Notes: generated by a model not told the origin, from the letters alone. A DNA stretch of 64,000 bases from Vombatus ursinus (GCF_900497805.2 NW_020954630.1:11742959-11806958); one strand, 5' to 3'; counted from the stretch's first letter, positions 20,745 through 31,915 are shown. Numbers and translations are program-made.

Positions 20745-21690
20745 GACAAGAGAGATATAATTCTATACAAATGACTCAAAGGGGGAAAATGGATTTTCCC
20801 CAGGGACTATGTGAATACCTACAATAAGTGCAAGAGAAAAAAATGAAATAAAATCTTTTGAGGAAAGAATTAGAAAGAGAATAAATAGCTTAGAAGCAAC
20901 CTTTGCTCTGAAAATCAGAATTGACCAAATAGAAACCAATGACTCTATAACACAATAGGAAATATAAGAATAAAATCAAAAGATTTTGTAAATCAAACAA
21001 AATTTAAGATAATTGGTATAAAATCACTGATCTGGAAAATAAGGGAAGGAGAGATCATATGAGAATCAACACATTCCCTGAAAAACTGTGATTTTTTAAA
21101 AAAAATCCTGGATGCTATATTTTCAAGAAATCATAAATGAAACATGCCCACATCTATCAGAACCAGAGGGCAAAAGTAAAATAGAAAGAATTTGTCAATC
21201 ACCTTACTAAAAGAAATTCCAAAAGGAGAAGTCTCAGGAATATCATTTCTAAAATCTATAGCTACTATGTCAATGAAAAATTACTACAAGCATCCAGAAA
21301 GAAGCAGTTCATGTACCAAGGGACCACTGTAAGGTTCACACCAACCCTGGTAGCTTCTATTAAATACCAGAGGAGGTCTTGGCTTACAATATTCCAAAAC
21401 ACAAATGATATAGGCTTCCAATGAAGAAAAACTTACACTGCAAAGATGAGTATAATCCCATAAGGAGGAAATGGATCTTTGGTGGAATATAGGACTTTTA
21501 AACATTTCTGATGAAAAGAATAGAGATGAGTGGGAACCTTGAAATACAAACACAAGAGTCCAGAGAAACCTAGAAAGGTAACTTTGCTTGAACAAGTGGA
21601 AGGAGCTATATGAAGATATAGTGCTAAAATTCTAACAGAGGAACCCAAAACAAGCGTCTTTCTCAGTGTGAATGTCTTCAAAAGTATTGA
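20745..21690 (+). mobile_element. L1-clade ORF1 relic
   Basis: Translated blocks follow the L1 ORF1 order: a coiled coil region ('gaaagaattagaaagagaat', 'cagaattgaccaaatagaaa'), 'gatctggaaaataagggaag' (LEN.. as in LENRSRRDN), 'tcagaaccagagggcaaaag' (PEGK), 'agaaagaagcagttcatgta' (RKKQF.YQG) and 'ccagaggaggtcttggctta'. Heavily broken; no ORF2 follows, so this may be a HAL1-type or truncated copy. Confidence 0.65.
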
Positions 21691-22034
21691 GGAACATAAA
21701 TAAGAAAAACAAGTCCTGTGGGTAGAAAAGGTTCTGTTCTCAGGGTTTTTAAGAGGAGAAAGAGAAGGGAAGGTAAAATGAATCCATTGATATAGAAAGG
21801 AAGAAGAATGTGGCAGAACTTACTTCTCGTAATTGGGGCGTGTGAGAAGAGCAATAAACAAATGTAGAGGAAGCTGTTGGCTTCAGATGGGGTAGTGGGC
21901 ATCAGATGAACCTCATCATTATCTTAAATAGACTCCTCCCTTTTCCCCCACCCCAAAGAATGTGGTATAAAATCAATAGGGAAACAGCCACAACTAGGAG
22001 GGACATTAAAGAAGGATGACTATAGTGGGAAGGT

Positions 22035-22210
22035 TATCTCATATCTGTAACAACCCTTCCAGGTAGGTGCTATTATTATCCCCATTTTACAGTTGAGGTA
22101 ACTGAGGTAAACTGAGAGATTAAATGACTTGTCCAGGGTTATGCACTTAGCAAGTAGCTGAGGCTCAATTTGAACTGAGGTATTTCTGACTTCAGTATGC
22201 CACATAGTTG
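22035..22210 (-). mobile_element. CORE-SINE (MIR/MAR1 class), antisense
   Basis: 'gtgctattattatccccatt', 'ttaaatgacttgtccagggt' and 'tcaatttgaactgaggtatt' are in antisense order. Confidence 0.75.
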
Positions 22211-22827
22211 CATATTAACCATCTCCTCTCAATGAGAAAATACACTTTTGAATCTATTTTACATATATTTTTGGACACAGCCAATGAGTGGATTCATTTT
22301 GCCTGACTAAGCTTATTTGTTACAAGGTTTTTCTTTTATTTTCTCTCCATTTGCATTATGAAGGAAGAAGAATTAGGGCTGGGGAGAGAGAGATTGGTAG
22401 TAATGATGCCAAGGAAAAGAAGGCCATTGTAATATTGTTTAAAGTACACGTAGGAGAACAGAAGGAAGGTTCATCAGGAAGACCGTTTTGAAGGGACAGT
22501 TTTGAAAATAATCTGCAGAATTTCATATGTAAAATTTTGAAAACGTGGTTTGAAAAGAAGATGCACAGTTTTCATGTGAAATTCTTTTTGTGTTCTGCTG
22601 TGTGTATGGAAATGCTCTTTTTCAGTATAAGTTTAGAATTTTTTAAAGAAAAGAAACAAATAAAGTGAATGGTGGAATTGGTTTTATTGTGTGCCCAAAA
22701 GCAAAAAAGCAATATCATTTCATGGGGCTAGTGCTAATGACTATCATAAGTAAAAAGACCACCATGAAAATAATTGCTGCTCAAGTGCTGATATCTGTTG
22801 CATTGTAAGAATGGTGAAATACTACCC
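22211..22827. other. Unassigned sequence
   Basis: AT-rich, no recognised repeat; a frame of 67 codons near 22288 has no family resemblance. Confidence 0.35.
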
Positions 22828-23310
22828 CTATGACTCCATGATGTCTTTCCTAAGTGTTCTTCTTACCAGACTGAACACACCCAGTTCCTCAATCATCTTG
22901 GTTGCCCTCCTCTGTATATATGTATTTCAACTTGTCAATCTCCTCCCTGGAATGTGAATGTCAGCATTTGCATACAGTATTATATTGCAGGTGAACAGAA
23001 CAGAGTACAATGGGACTGTTACTTCTTTCATTATGAACATTCTGCTTCTATTAATGTAGCCTAACACCCATATTCAGTTAGGTTTTTTGGCTGGGTGATC
23101 ACACTGCTGACTTACATTGAAGTTGAGTACATGAGAACCCTCAGGCCTTTTTTCATAGGAGCTGTTTTCTATCCATGTTTCTCTAATCCTGTTCTTGGGC
23201 AGTTGATGTTTTTGAAACCAATTACAAATTTATTTCTATTAAATTTCATATTATAAGGTTTGGCCTATCACTCTAGCGTGTCGAGATCTTTGGATTAAGC
23301 TGGCAGTGAT
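22828..23310 (-). mobile_element. CR1/L3-type LINE fragment, antisense
   Basis: 'gcaggtgaacagaacagagt', 'ccctcaggccttttttcata', 'ctattaaatttcatattata' and 'tagcgtgtcgagatctttgg' follow the antisense order seen at 5400-5740. Confidence 0.7.
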
Positions 23311-23559
23311 TTAAGGATGGATTTGAAAGGGAAAAAACTGAAGTTAGGGACCCCAGATGGGATGTTACAGAACCCGGTCCAGGAAAGGGTGGGAAGGCCA
23401 GGGCTACAGTAGTAGCAGATGGAAGAGACAGGAGAGGTTAGAAAAGAGACATTGGCAGTGGAGGGCAGGAGTAGGGGTGGGGGACAGGACTTGGTAACCA
23501 AATATATTCATTTATTCATTCAACAAATGTTTATGCATCTATTATATGCAGGGCACTGA

Positions 23560-23765
23560 TTTTGCTTACACTTGACAGATAATCCATCTTGTATCTCTGT
23601 TCCTTTGCACTGTCTATTCCCCATGGCTGGGATTCTCTCTCTCCTCACCTCTGCCTCTTTGAAGTCCTGGTTTCTTCAAAACTCAGCTCAAGTTCTATTT
23701 TCTATGTAAGCCTTCTCTGTTTTCCACAGTTGCTGGTACCTTCCCTTGCAAAGCTACTTTGGATC
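23560..23765 (+). mobile_element. L2 LINE, part upstream of the microsatellite
   Basis: Sense L2 with 'ctttgaagtcctggtttctt' and 'aaaactcagctcaagttcta' (the 'cttcaaggcccagctcaa' block). It continues at 24168-24290 on the far side of a simple-repeat expansion. Confidence 0.7.
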
Positions 23766-24112
23766 TGCTCTGTGTGTGTGTGTGTGTGTGTGTGTGTATA
23801 CATATATACATACATATATATGTATATATACACATAGACACAAAATACCTTTTAAAACTACGTGTATACATTCATATATATACACAAAATATCTTATATA
23901 TGTGTATATATAATACATATATGCACATATATACCCAAAATACCTTGTATGTATACACATACACATAAAATACATAACATATAAATACACACACAAAGCA
24001 GATAAAAGGTAACTTGTTTATATTAGTATTTATACATATATGTATATACATATATTTGTATGTGTGTATATATATCTTATATATATATACACACATACAC
24101 GTGTGTGTGTAT

Positions 24113-24154
<42 letters not shown>
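23766..24154. repeat. (GT)n/(TA)n compound microsatellite cluster inside an L2
   Basis: (GT)n at 23771-23796, then TATA/CATA-rich sequence, then a second (GT)n up to 24154. Frames through it give Tyr/Ile/Cys/Val translations that are artefacts. Confidence 0.9.
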
Positions 24155-24157
<3 letters not shown>

Positions 24158-24410
24158 CATTCTGTGTCCCCCATTAGAATGTAAGCTGCTTGAAGGCAAG
24201 GACTATTTTTAAAATATTTTTGTATCTCCAGTTCCTGGAATACTGTAGGAACCTAATACATACTTGTGGATTGATTGATTAGGGAGTGTAAGGGACAAAA
24301 AGGTAACATGGGCCTTGTACTTCAGGAGCTTAAAATCTAATAGAAAGATTAAGAAAACTGGTAATAATTAATAATAATACCAGGTAACATTTATATAGCT
24401 CCTATTATAT
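24155..24410 (+). repeat. Local duplication, copy B (source copy)
   Basis: Direct repeat of 20401-20671. Here the L2 is continuous upstream, across the microsatellite, and the CORE-SINE continues to its end downstream. This copy is therefore the resident locus and copy A the derived one. Confidence 0.85.
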
Positions 24411-24570
24411 GCCAGGAGTTGTGCTAAGTGCTTTAAAATTACTATCTCATTTGGTCCTCACAACAACCCTGGGAAGTAGTTGCTATTGTTTTCTCCATTT
24501 TTCAGGTAAGGAAACTGAGGCAAGCAAGGGATAAATGACTTGCCTAGAGTCACACAGCTAGAAAAATTCT
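24378..24570 (-). mobile_element. CORE-SINE (MIR/MAR1 class), antisense
   Basis: 'aacatttatatagctcctat', 'gccaggagttgtgctaagtg', 'cctcacaacaaccctgggaa' and 'acttgcctagagtcacacag'. It lacks the tRNA-like end. Confidence 0.8.
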
Positions 24571-24827
24571 TTAGCTGCTTTGTCTCCATGGAGGTTTAGT
24601 TCCCAGATTCTTACATCTGTATGGCTTTTCTCCCCAGGAAATTTAAAGCCTCCAGGGCCAAAGCTCTTTTGGAGTATAGAAAATTCAATCAGCTAACAAG
24701 TGCCATCAGTCATTTAATATGTTATGGAAGCTACCTCCTTTGGCTCAACAGGAATGATGTCTCTGTCCCAAGCCTTTGAGCTTGAATTAGAAAATCTCAT
24801 TTTATATATGTCAGCTCCTGGTTGACA

Positions 24828-25045
24828 GGTAGCATGATGAAGTGGATAGAGAGCTGTCCACATCTTATACATACTGACTGTACAACTCAGAGCAAGTCTA
24901 GTAACCTCTCAGTTCTCTTAGCAACTCTAAAACTACCAAGTTACAAAAAAAAAGATACTGACTTTCATTTGTAGGTGGAATTTCTTCTTCTGGGGGTTGC
25001 TTTTATCAGTGAAATCTGGTCCAGTACCCATACTTATCCAGGTCC
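24828..25045 (+). mobile_element. tRNA-derived CORE-SINE (MAR1-like)
   Basis: 'gatgaagtggatagagagct' (head), 'gtacaactcagagcaagtct' (core) and the tail 'tttgtaggtggaatttcttc' ... 'tatcagtgaaatctggtcca'. Confidence 0.65.
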
Positions 25046-25379
25046 TGAATGCCAACCTTTAAAATTATTTTTAGGGGTTGACATTCAATAAACCACCAAG
25101 ATCTGAGGCCTGGCAATTTTCCTCAACCTTTAGACTCTCTCATGCCAACTACAAGGAGGAAGGAAGGAAAGAATAATAGCAACAAAACAACCCTGGTCCA
25201 TAGGGAGGCATTGCCCTCCATCTCAAATATTTACTCCAAATTTATTCCTTTATTATGTTTAAGCAGCCAGCAGCAGGCATTCCAGGCTTTGAGCTGCCCT
25301 GTATTATAAATTGTTCTTATCTCTTCATTTCCATAGCTCCCCAAGGACCTCTATTTGTCAACACTATTAGCCTTTACTC
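25046..25379. other. Unassigned sequence
   Basis: No gene or repeat recognised. Confidence 0.35.
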
Positions 25380-25680
25380 TGCATAGTGAATGTTCTCAAA
25401 TGCAGTACTATTGCATTTCAGATTTTTCTGTCACCTGGATGTGCTACTTTGGGACTTCTCTGAATTCTCTATCACGCCCTGCATCTGATGCCTTCTTCTC
25501 TCCACCCCACCCCCTTTTCACCTTCCTTGTGTGATTTGTCTTTCCCCATTAGATTGTGAACTCTTTAAAGTCAGGGACTATCTTAGTTTTTTCTTTTTTG
25601 TATCTCCAGTTCTTAGCATAGTGCCTGCCACATAGTAAGCACCTAATAAATGTTTATTAATTGACTGACTGACATGAGTC
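25380..25680 (+). mobile_element. L2 LINE 3' end
   Basis: 'cccattagattgtgaactct', 'agttcttagcatagtgcctg' and 'ttattaattgactgactgac' form the L2 terminus. The left limit is approximate. Confidence 0.75.
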
Positions 25681-25793
25681 TCTCCAAAGAAGCAAAAGAG
25701 AGAATAACAGACTGGAGATACATATCCCGCAAAGTGAAAAAAAATCTGGAAGAAAAGAAGCTTTAAAAAATAATGTTAAAAGAATATATGAGT

Positions 25794-27068
25794 GGGAGCC
25801 AAGATGGCAGAGTAAGCAGTAAATCATTGTAACTCTCCCAGATTCACTTCCACACAAACATAAAATAGTGCCCCAAAACAAATCCTGGGGCAGCAGAACC
25901 AGCAAAAAGACAAGGTGAAACAATCTTTTAGCCCAAGAAACTTAGAAGATCAGCAAGAAAGGTCTGTCTCATTTGGGTAAAAGGGGAGTGCATTCCAGGA
26001 CAGGAAGTGTCCCAGCAAGCCAGTAACAAGCCCCACCTAAGTACGCCAGAGGGAGATCCTGAGTCCCAGTGTGGTGGAACAGACAAATGCCAACACCAGC
26101 CCCCCCCCCCCACATCGTGCCTTAACATAGCCAGGGGAACTGACAGACTCAAGCTCTGAGAAGCACCATGTGCTTTAGCACAGCACTGGGCAAACAGGCC
26201 AGACCACAACCTGCTTCAGTGTAGCCCCAGGGAAATGCAGAAACACCCCACCAGCCTCAGCATATTCCAGACACCATCACTAGGACCCCAGCTCAGCACC
26301 AGGTAAACTGAAGCCTGAGAGAGTACCCCTTCCACCTCGAGTGCAGAGGTCTAATTTAAAAGAAAGGAAAAAGGCAAAAAAAAGATGAACAAACAACAAC
26401 AATAACAACAAAACAATCTAGAAAGTTATTATGGCGACAGGGAAGACCAAGACACAAACTCAGAACAGGACAACAACATCAAAACACCTATGGCCAAAAC
26501 CCCAAAGGAAAATGGGAAGTGGTCTTAAACCCAGAAAGAACTCATGGAAGAGCTCGAAAACGAGATTAGAAATCATATAAGAGAAGTAGAAGAAAAAATG
26601 GGAAAAGAAATGAGTGATGGAAGAGAATTATGAAAAAAGAGCCAACAGCTTGGAAAACTACTTAAAAAGTAGAATTGGCCAAATGGAAAAGGAGATGCAG
26701 AAATCCACTGAAGAAAACAACTCCTTAAAGAGAACGATTGGCCAAATGGAAGAGAAAGTACAAAAGGTAATTGAGGAAAACAACACCTTGAAAGTTAGGA
26801 TTGAGTAAGTGGAAACTAATGACTCTATGAGATATTAAAAATCAATCAAATTCAAAATAATGAAAAAATAGAGGAAAATATAAAATATCTCATGTGAAAA
26901 ACCACTGACCTGGAAAATAGATTCAGGAGAGCTAATATCAAATCATTTAACTACCTGAAAGCCATAATCAAAAGGAGGACCTGAATAGCATCTTCCAAGA
27001 AATTATCAAGAAAATTGCCCTGATGTCCTGGAACCAGAGGGCAAAATAGGCATCGAAAGAATCCACAT
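25794..27068 (+). mobile_element. Older L1, segment 1: 5' UTR and ORF1 start
   Basis: The 5' end carries 'ggagccaagatggcagagta' (25797 on), the L1 start with its YY1-type CAAGATGGC site. A ~650-bp 5' UTR leads to a degraded ORF1 with a coiled coil (KELMEELENEI about 26540, then EENYEKRANSLENYLKSRIG and IGQMEEKVQKVIEENNTLK to about 26805) and the LENR block near 26915. Stops such as the TGA at ~26629 and the TAG-rich region after 26805 break it. A younger L1 interrupts ORF1 at 27069. Confidence 0.85.
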
Positions 27069-28030
27069 AATATGAACAGACAGTTCTCAGATGAAGAAAT
27101 TGAAGCTATCTATAGTCATATGAAAAAATGCTCTAAATCACTATTGATTACAGAAATGCAAATCAAAACAACTCTGAGGTATCACATCACACCTATCAGA
27201 ATGGCCAACATGACAAAACAGGAAAATGATAAATGTTGGAGAAGATGTGGGAAAATTGGAACACTAACGCATTGTTGGTGGAGTTGTGAAATGATCCAAC
27301 CATTTTGGAGAGCAATTTGGAACTATGCCCAAAGGGCTATAAAAATGTGCATACCCTTTGACCCAGCAATGGCACTTCTAGGGCTATATCCCAAAGAGAA
27401 CACACAAATGGGAAAAGGACCTACATGTACAAAAATATTCATAGCAGCTCTTTTTGTGGTGGCAAAGAATTGGAAATTGAGAGGATGCCCATCAATTGGG
27501 GAATGGCTGAGCAAGTTGTGATATATGAATGTGATAGAATACTATTGTGCTATAAGAAATGATGAATAGGCTGATTTCAGAAAAACCTGGAAAAACTTGT
27601 ATGGTCTGATACTGAGTGAAGTGAGCAGAACCAAGAGATCGCTGTACACAATAACATCCATGTTGTGTGATGACTAATATTGATAAACTTAACCCTTCCT
27701 GGCAATACAAGGATCTAAGACATCTCCAGAGGCCTTGTGATGGAAAATGCTATCCACACCCAAAGAAAGAACTATGGAAGCCGAATTGTTATTTTTTTTT
27801 CTCTTCTGTTGAGTTTTGTTTCTTCTTTCTGATGTTTCCTCCTATTGGTTCTAGTTTCTACTTACAACATCACTAATGTGAAAATATATTTAATATGAAT
27901 GTAAATGTATAGCCTATATCTGATTGTGTGCCGTCTTGGGGAGGGTGGTGGGGAGGAAAGGGGAGAAAAATTTTAAACTCAAAAGCATATGGAAGTGATT
28001 ATTGATAAATCAAAATAAATTAATAAAAAA
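27069..28030 (+). mobile_element. Younger 5'-truncated L1 nested in ORF1 of the older L1
   Basis: Flanked by aaagaatccacat (27056-27068) and aaagaatcaacat (28031-28043), a 13-bp target duplication with one change. It keeps the ORF2 C-terminus from MNRQFSDEEIEAIYSHMKKC, with REMQIKTT-like ITEMQIKTTLRYHITPIRMA, the Cys/His block CWRRCGKIGTLTHCWWSC and PFDPAMALLGLYP. A TGG-to-TGA change in the block SKL.YMNV cuts the frame near 27519. Then comes the 3' UTR and tail 'aaatcaaaataaattaataa'. Confidence 0.9.
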
Positions 28031-29326
28031 AAAGAATCAACATATCACCTCAGGAAAGATATCCCAAAATAAAAACTCCAAGGAACATTATAGCCAAATT
28101 CCAGGACTATCAGGTCAAGGAAAAAAATACTATAAGTGGCCAGAAAGAAACAGTTCAAATATCAGGGAGTCACAATCAGGATTACACAGGACTTGACAGT
28201 CACAACATTAAAGTATTGGAAGTCATGGAACATGATATTCTGGAGGGCAAAGGAGCTAGAACTATATATAACCAAAACATCACTTACCCAGCAAAATGAA
28301 GCATAATACATCAAGGGACAAAATGGTCATTCAATGAAATAGAAGGATTTCAAGCTTTCCTAAGGAGAAGACCAAAACTAAACCAAAAATTTGACCTGCA
28401 ATATCAAGACCCAACAGAAGCATAAACAGGTAAAAAGGGAAAAGAAAATATAAAGGATTCAATAGAACTAAACTATTTACATCCCTACACAGAAAGATAT
28501 TTGTAGTTCTTAAAAATTTTATCACTAATAGTACAGCTAGAAGGAATATACATAGACAGAGGGCATGGATGAATTTGAGGAAAGGATATTAAAAAGATTA
28601 AGGGGTAAGAAAGAGGAATACAATGGGTGCAGAAGGAAAGGAGAGGTAGAGTGGGGTAAATTATTTCACATGAAGAGACACAAAAGACCTATTACAGTGG
28701 AGGGGAAGATGGGAAAGTGGGCGACGAGCATGGCTTGAACCTTACTCTCATCAGTATTGACTCAAATTGGGAATAATATACACAGTTGGATATAGAAATC
28801 TATCTTAACCAACAGGGAAGTAGGAGGTGAGGAGATTAAGTAAACAGGGGGCATAAGGACTGACAGAAGGGAGGGCAGATCAAGGGAGGTGGTAGATAGA
28901 AGCAAAACACTGGTGAGGAGGGAAAGGGTGAAAGTAGAAAGGACTAACAGGAGGAAGAATAGGTTGGAAGGAAATACACAGACAGTAATCATAACTGTGC
29001 ATGTGAATGGGATGAACTCTCTCATAAAATGAGGTGGATAACAAAGTGGATCAAAAAACGGAATCCTATAATGTGATGTCTGCAAAAAACACACTGAAGC
29101 AGAGAGACTCACACAGCATAAAGGTAAAAGGCTTGAGCAGAATCTATTATGCTTCAGCTGAGGTTAAAAAGTAGGAGTAGCAATTCTGATCTCAGATAAA
29201 GTAAAAGCAAAAATAGACTTAATTAAAGATATAAGGAAGGAAACTACATTTTGCTTAAAGTACCATAGACAATGAAGCAATATCAACACTAAACATATAT
29301 GCACCAAGTGGTATAGCATCCAAATT
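28031..29326 (+). mobile_element. Older L1, segment 2: ORF1 C-terminus, spacer, ORF2 endonuclease start
   Basis: ORF1 resumes with KIKTPRNIIAKFQDYQVKEK (about 28060), and NITYPAK.SIIHQG ... FNEIEGFQAF near 28270-28360 is the L1 ORF1 C-terminal block (consensus YPAKLS). A G/A-rich inter-ORF spacer follows (28540-28970). ORF2 opens with a broken endonuclease domain; GVAILISDKVKAKIDLIKDI lies near 29180-29240, and the YAPSG-like block just before the insertion point. Confidence 0.8.
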
Positions 29327-29665
29327 CTGTTTTTTCTTTATTATTTATTTTAATTTTCAACATCCACTTCCACAAGATTTTGAGTTCCAAATTTTCTCCC
29401 CATCTCATCCCTCCCCTAACCTCAAGATGGCATGTATTCTGAACACCCCTTCCCCTAATCTGCCCTTCCTTCTATCACCTCCCCCCATTCTCTTATCCCC
29501 TTCCCTTTCTATTTTCCTGTATATCTTATTTCCCAATTGCATGTAAAAACAATTTTTTGACATTTGTTTTTAAAGCTTTCGGTTCCAAATTCTCTCCCTT
29601 ACTCCCTCCCCACCCACCCTCATTGAGATGGCAAGCAACTCAATACAGGTTATATATGTGTAGTC
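29327..29665 (-). mobile_element. HAL1-type 3' fragment inserted in the L1 endonuclease region
   Basis: Flanked by atagcatccaaatt (29313-29326) and atagtatccaaatt (29666-29679), 13 of 14 identical. The A-rich end lies on the left (read as T-rich), so the fragment is antisense and 5' truncated. Its sequence matches the 3' end of the complete HAL1 at 49584-52507. Confidence 0.85.
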
Positions 29666-29983
29666 ATAGTATCCAAATTGTTAAAGAAGTTAAGCGAATT
29701 ACAGGAAGAAATAGCCAGAAAAACTGTACTAGTGGGAGACCTCAACTGTCCCCTCTCAGAACTTGGTAAATCCAACAAAAAAATAAACAAGAAAGAAACT
29801 AAGGAGGTAAATAGAATATTAGAAAAGTTAGATATGACAGACCTTTGGCATGATTTAGCCATAAAGGGTAAGACCATAAGCAAATTAGAAGAGCAAGGAA
29901 TAGTCTACTTGTCAGATCTATGGGGAGGGAAAGAATTCAGGACCAAACAAGAGATAGAATGCATTACAAAATATAAATAGATA
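29666..29983 (+). mobile_element. Older L1, segment 3: endonuclease domain
   Basis: The ORF2 frame picks up after the nested insert: KLSELQEEIARKTVLVGDLN is the L1 endonuclease GDLN block, followed by ELGKSNKKINKKETKEVNRI. The frame is open for ~100 codons. The whole reverse transcriptase core that should follow is missing. Confidence 0.85.
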
Positions 29984-30745
29984 AGTGTGCATTCTGAATA
30001 CCTTTTGCCCTAATCTGCCCTCCCTTCTATCTTCCCCAACTTCTCTTATCCCCTTCCTCTTCTATTTTCCTGCAGGGCAGGATAGATTTCTATACCCCAT
30101 TGCCTGTATATCTTATTTCCCAGTTGCATGTGAAAACAATTTTTTAACATTTGTTTTTTAAAACTTTGGGTTCAAAATTTTCTCCCTCACTCCCTCCCCA
30201 TCTACCCTCATTGCGAAGACAAGCAACTCAATACAAGTTATACCTGTGTAGTCATGCACAACACTTCCATAGTAGTCATGCTGGGGAAAACTAACTATAT
30301 TTCCCTTTATCCTATCCTGTCCCCCATTTATTCTATTCTCTCTTTTGATCCTGTCCTTCCTCAGAAGTATTTGCTTCTGATTACCCCCTCCCCCGATCTG
30401 CCCATGCTGAACTGCTTGTTTCTCTTCCAGCCTGACCCTATAGAACTTTCTGTTTGTTTGTTTTTTTAGTGAGGCAATTGGGGTTAAGTGACTTGCCCAG
30501 AGTCACACAGCTAGGAAGTATTATGTGTCTGAGGCCACAACCAAACTCAGGTCCTCTTGACTCCAGGGCCGGTGCTCTATCCACTGCACCACCTAGCTGC
30601 CCCCACTATTGACCTTTCTACTCAGCCATCCAGGTTGTCTTGGACTGGAAATATGTTTCACTCTGTCTTTTTGTGGGTTCTGCTGCTCTAGAATTTGTTT
30701 AGAGCCATTTTATTGGTATTTGGAGGGATTTGGGGGAGAGCTCAA
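29984..30745 (-). mobile_element. Second HAL1-type piece, lacking ORF1, with a SINE inside
   Basis: 29984-30400 matches the HAL1 3' region. From about 30405 the sequence matches the HAL1 5' UTR ('ccatccaggttgtcttggac', 'ttttgtgggttctgctgctc'), so ~2.2 kb including all of ORF1 is gone. Both extreme ends of the element are missing and no target duplication is visible. It occupies the gap in the older L1's ORF2. A SINE lies within it at 30452-30610. Confidence 0.75.
30452..30610 (-). mobile_element. SINE1-type tRNA-derived SINE, antisense
   Basis: 'tgaggcaattggggttaagt', 'gacttgcccagagtcacaca', 'tctatccactgcaccaccta' and 'gctgcccc' mark the antisense SINE. Imperfect 9-bp duplication gaactttct / gacctttct (30443-30451 and 30611-30619). 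Confidence 0.85.
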
Positions 30746-31915
30746 CTTGATTATATTAAATTAAAAAGTGTTTGTGCAAACAAAATGAATGCAACCAAAA
30801 TTAGAAGGGAAGCAGAAAGCTGGGAAGCAATTTTTGCAACAAGTGTCTCTGATAAAAGCCTCATTTCTCAAATATATAGAGAACTGAATCAAATTTACAA
30901 GAATACAAACCATTCCCTAATTGATAAATGGTGAAAGGATATGAACAGGCAGTTTTCAGATGAAGAAATTGAAGCTATCTGTAGACATATGAAGAAGTGC
31001 TCTAAATCACTTTTGATTAGAGAAATGCAAATTAAAACAATTCTGAGGAACCACCTCACACCTATCAGATTGGTTAATATGCCAAAAGAGGGAAATGATA
31101 AATGTTGTAGAGGATGAGGGAAAATTGGGACATGGGACATTAATGCACTGTTGGTCAAGTTGTGAACTGATCCAACCAACCATTCTGAGAGCAATTTGGA
31201 ACTTTGACCAAAGGGCAACCAAATTGGGCATACCTTTTGATCCAGCAATACCACTATAGGGTCAGTATCCCAAAGAGATCAAAAAAGGGGAAATAACCTA
31301 CATGAACAAAAATATTTAAAACAGCCATTTTTGTGTTGGCAAAATATTGGAAATTGGCGGATGCCCATCAATTAGGGAATGGCTGAACAAGCTGTGGTAT
31401 ATGAATGTAATGGAATACTATTGTGCAATAAGAAATGATGAACGGATAGATTTCAGAAAAACCTGGAAAGACTTGTATGAACTGATTCAAAGTGAAATGA
31501 GCAGAACCAGCGAAACATTGTACACAGTATCAGTAACATTGTGTGATGATCAACTATGAATGACTCAGCTCTTGTCAGCAACACAATGATCCAAGTCAAG
31601 TACAAAGGACTCACGAAGGAAAATGCTATCCATATCCAGATAAAGAACTGATGAACTGTGAATGCATATTAAAGCATATTTGTTTCACTTACTTTGTTCT
31701 TTCTTGTGGGTTTTTTTTCCTTTTGATGTCTTTCTTCTTTCACAACTGTGACTAATATGGAAATATTTTTGCATGAGTACCAAACTGCCTACCATTTCCG
31801 TAAGAGGGGAGGAGAAGGAGGGGGGGTAAAACTTGGAACTTCAAATCTTGTAAAAATTAATGCTTAAAATTTTCTTGACATGTAACTGGGGAAAACATAA
31901 AATACAATTCAAAAA
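30746..31915 (+). mobile_element. Older L1, segment 4: ORF2 C-terminus and 3' UTR
   Basis: LDYIKLKSVCANKMNATKIR, then ISQIYRELNQIYKNTNHSLI and DKW match the L1 ORF2 stretch before the C-terminal Cys/His domain. CSKSLLIREMQIKTI-like and the CPSIREWLNKLWYMNVMEYY block (31347 on) follow. Several frameshifts lie in between. The 3' UTR and tail ('cataaaatacaattcaaaaa') differ from the younger L1s, so this is another subfamily. Confidence 0.85.

Noticed and set aside
23754-24174. Tyr/Ile/Cys/Val/His-rich frames on both strands
   Set aside because: Products of the (GT)n and TATA/CATA microsatellite, not genes.
26101-26112. Run of about twelve C as a special structure
   Set aside because: A single homopolymer inside the L1 5' UTR; no G4 or i-motif pattern with repeated runs.
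25657-26209. Minus-strand frames of ~90 codons
   Set aside because: They are antisense to the L1 5' UTR and have no independent support.
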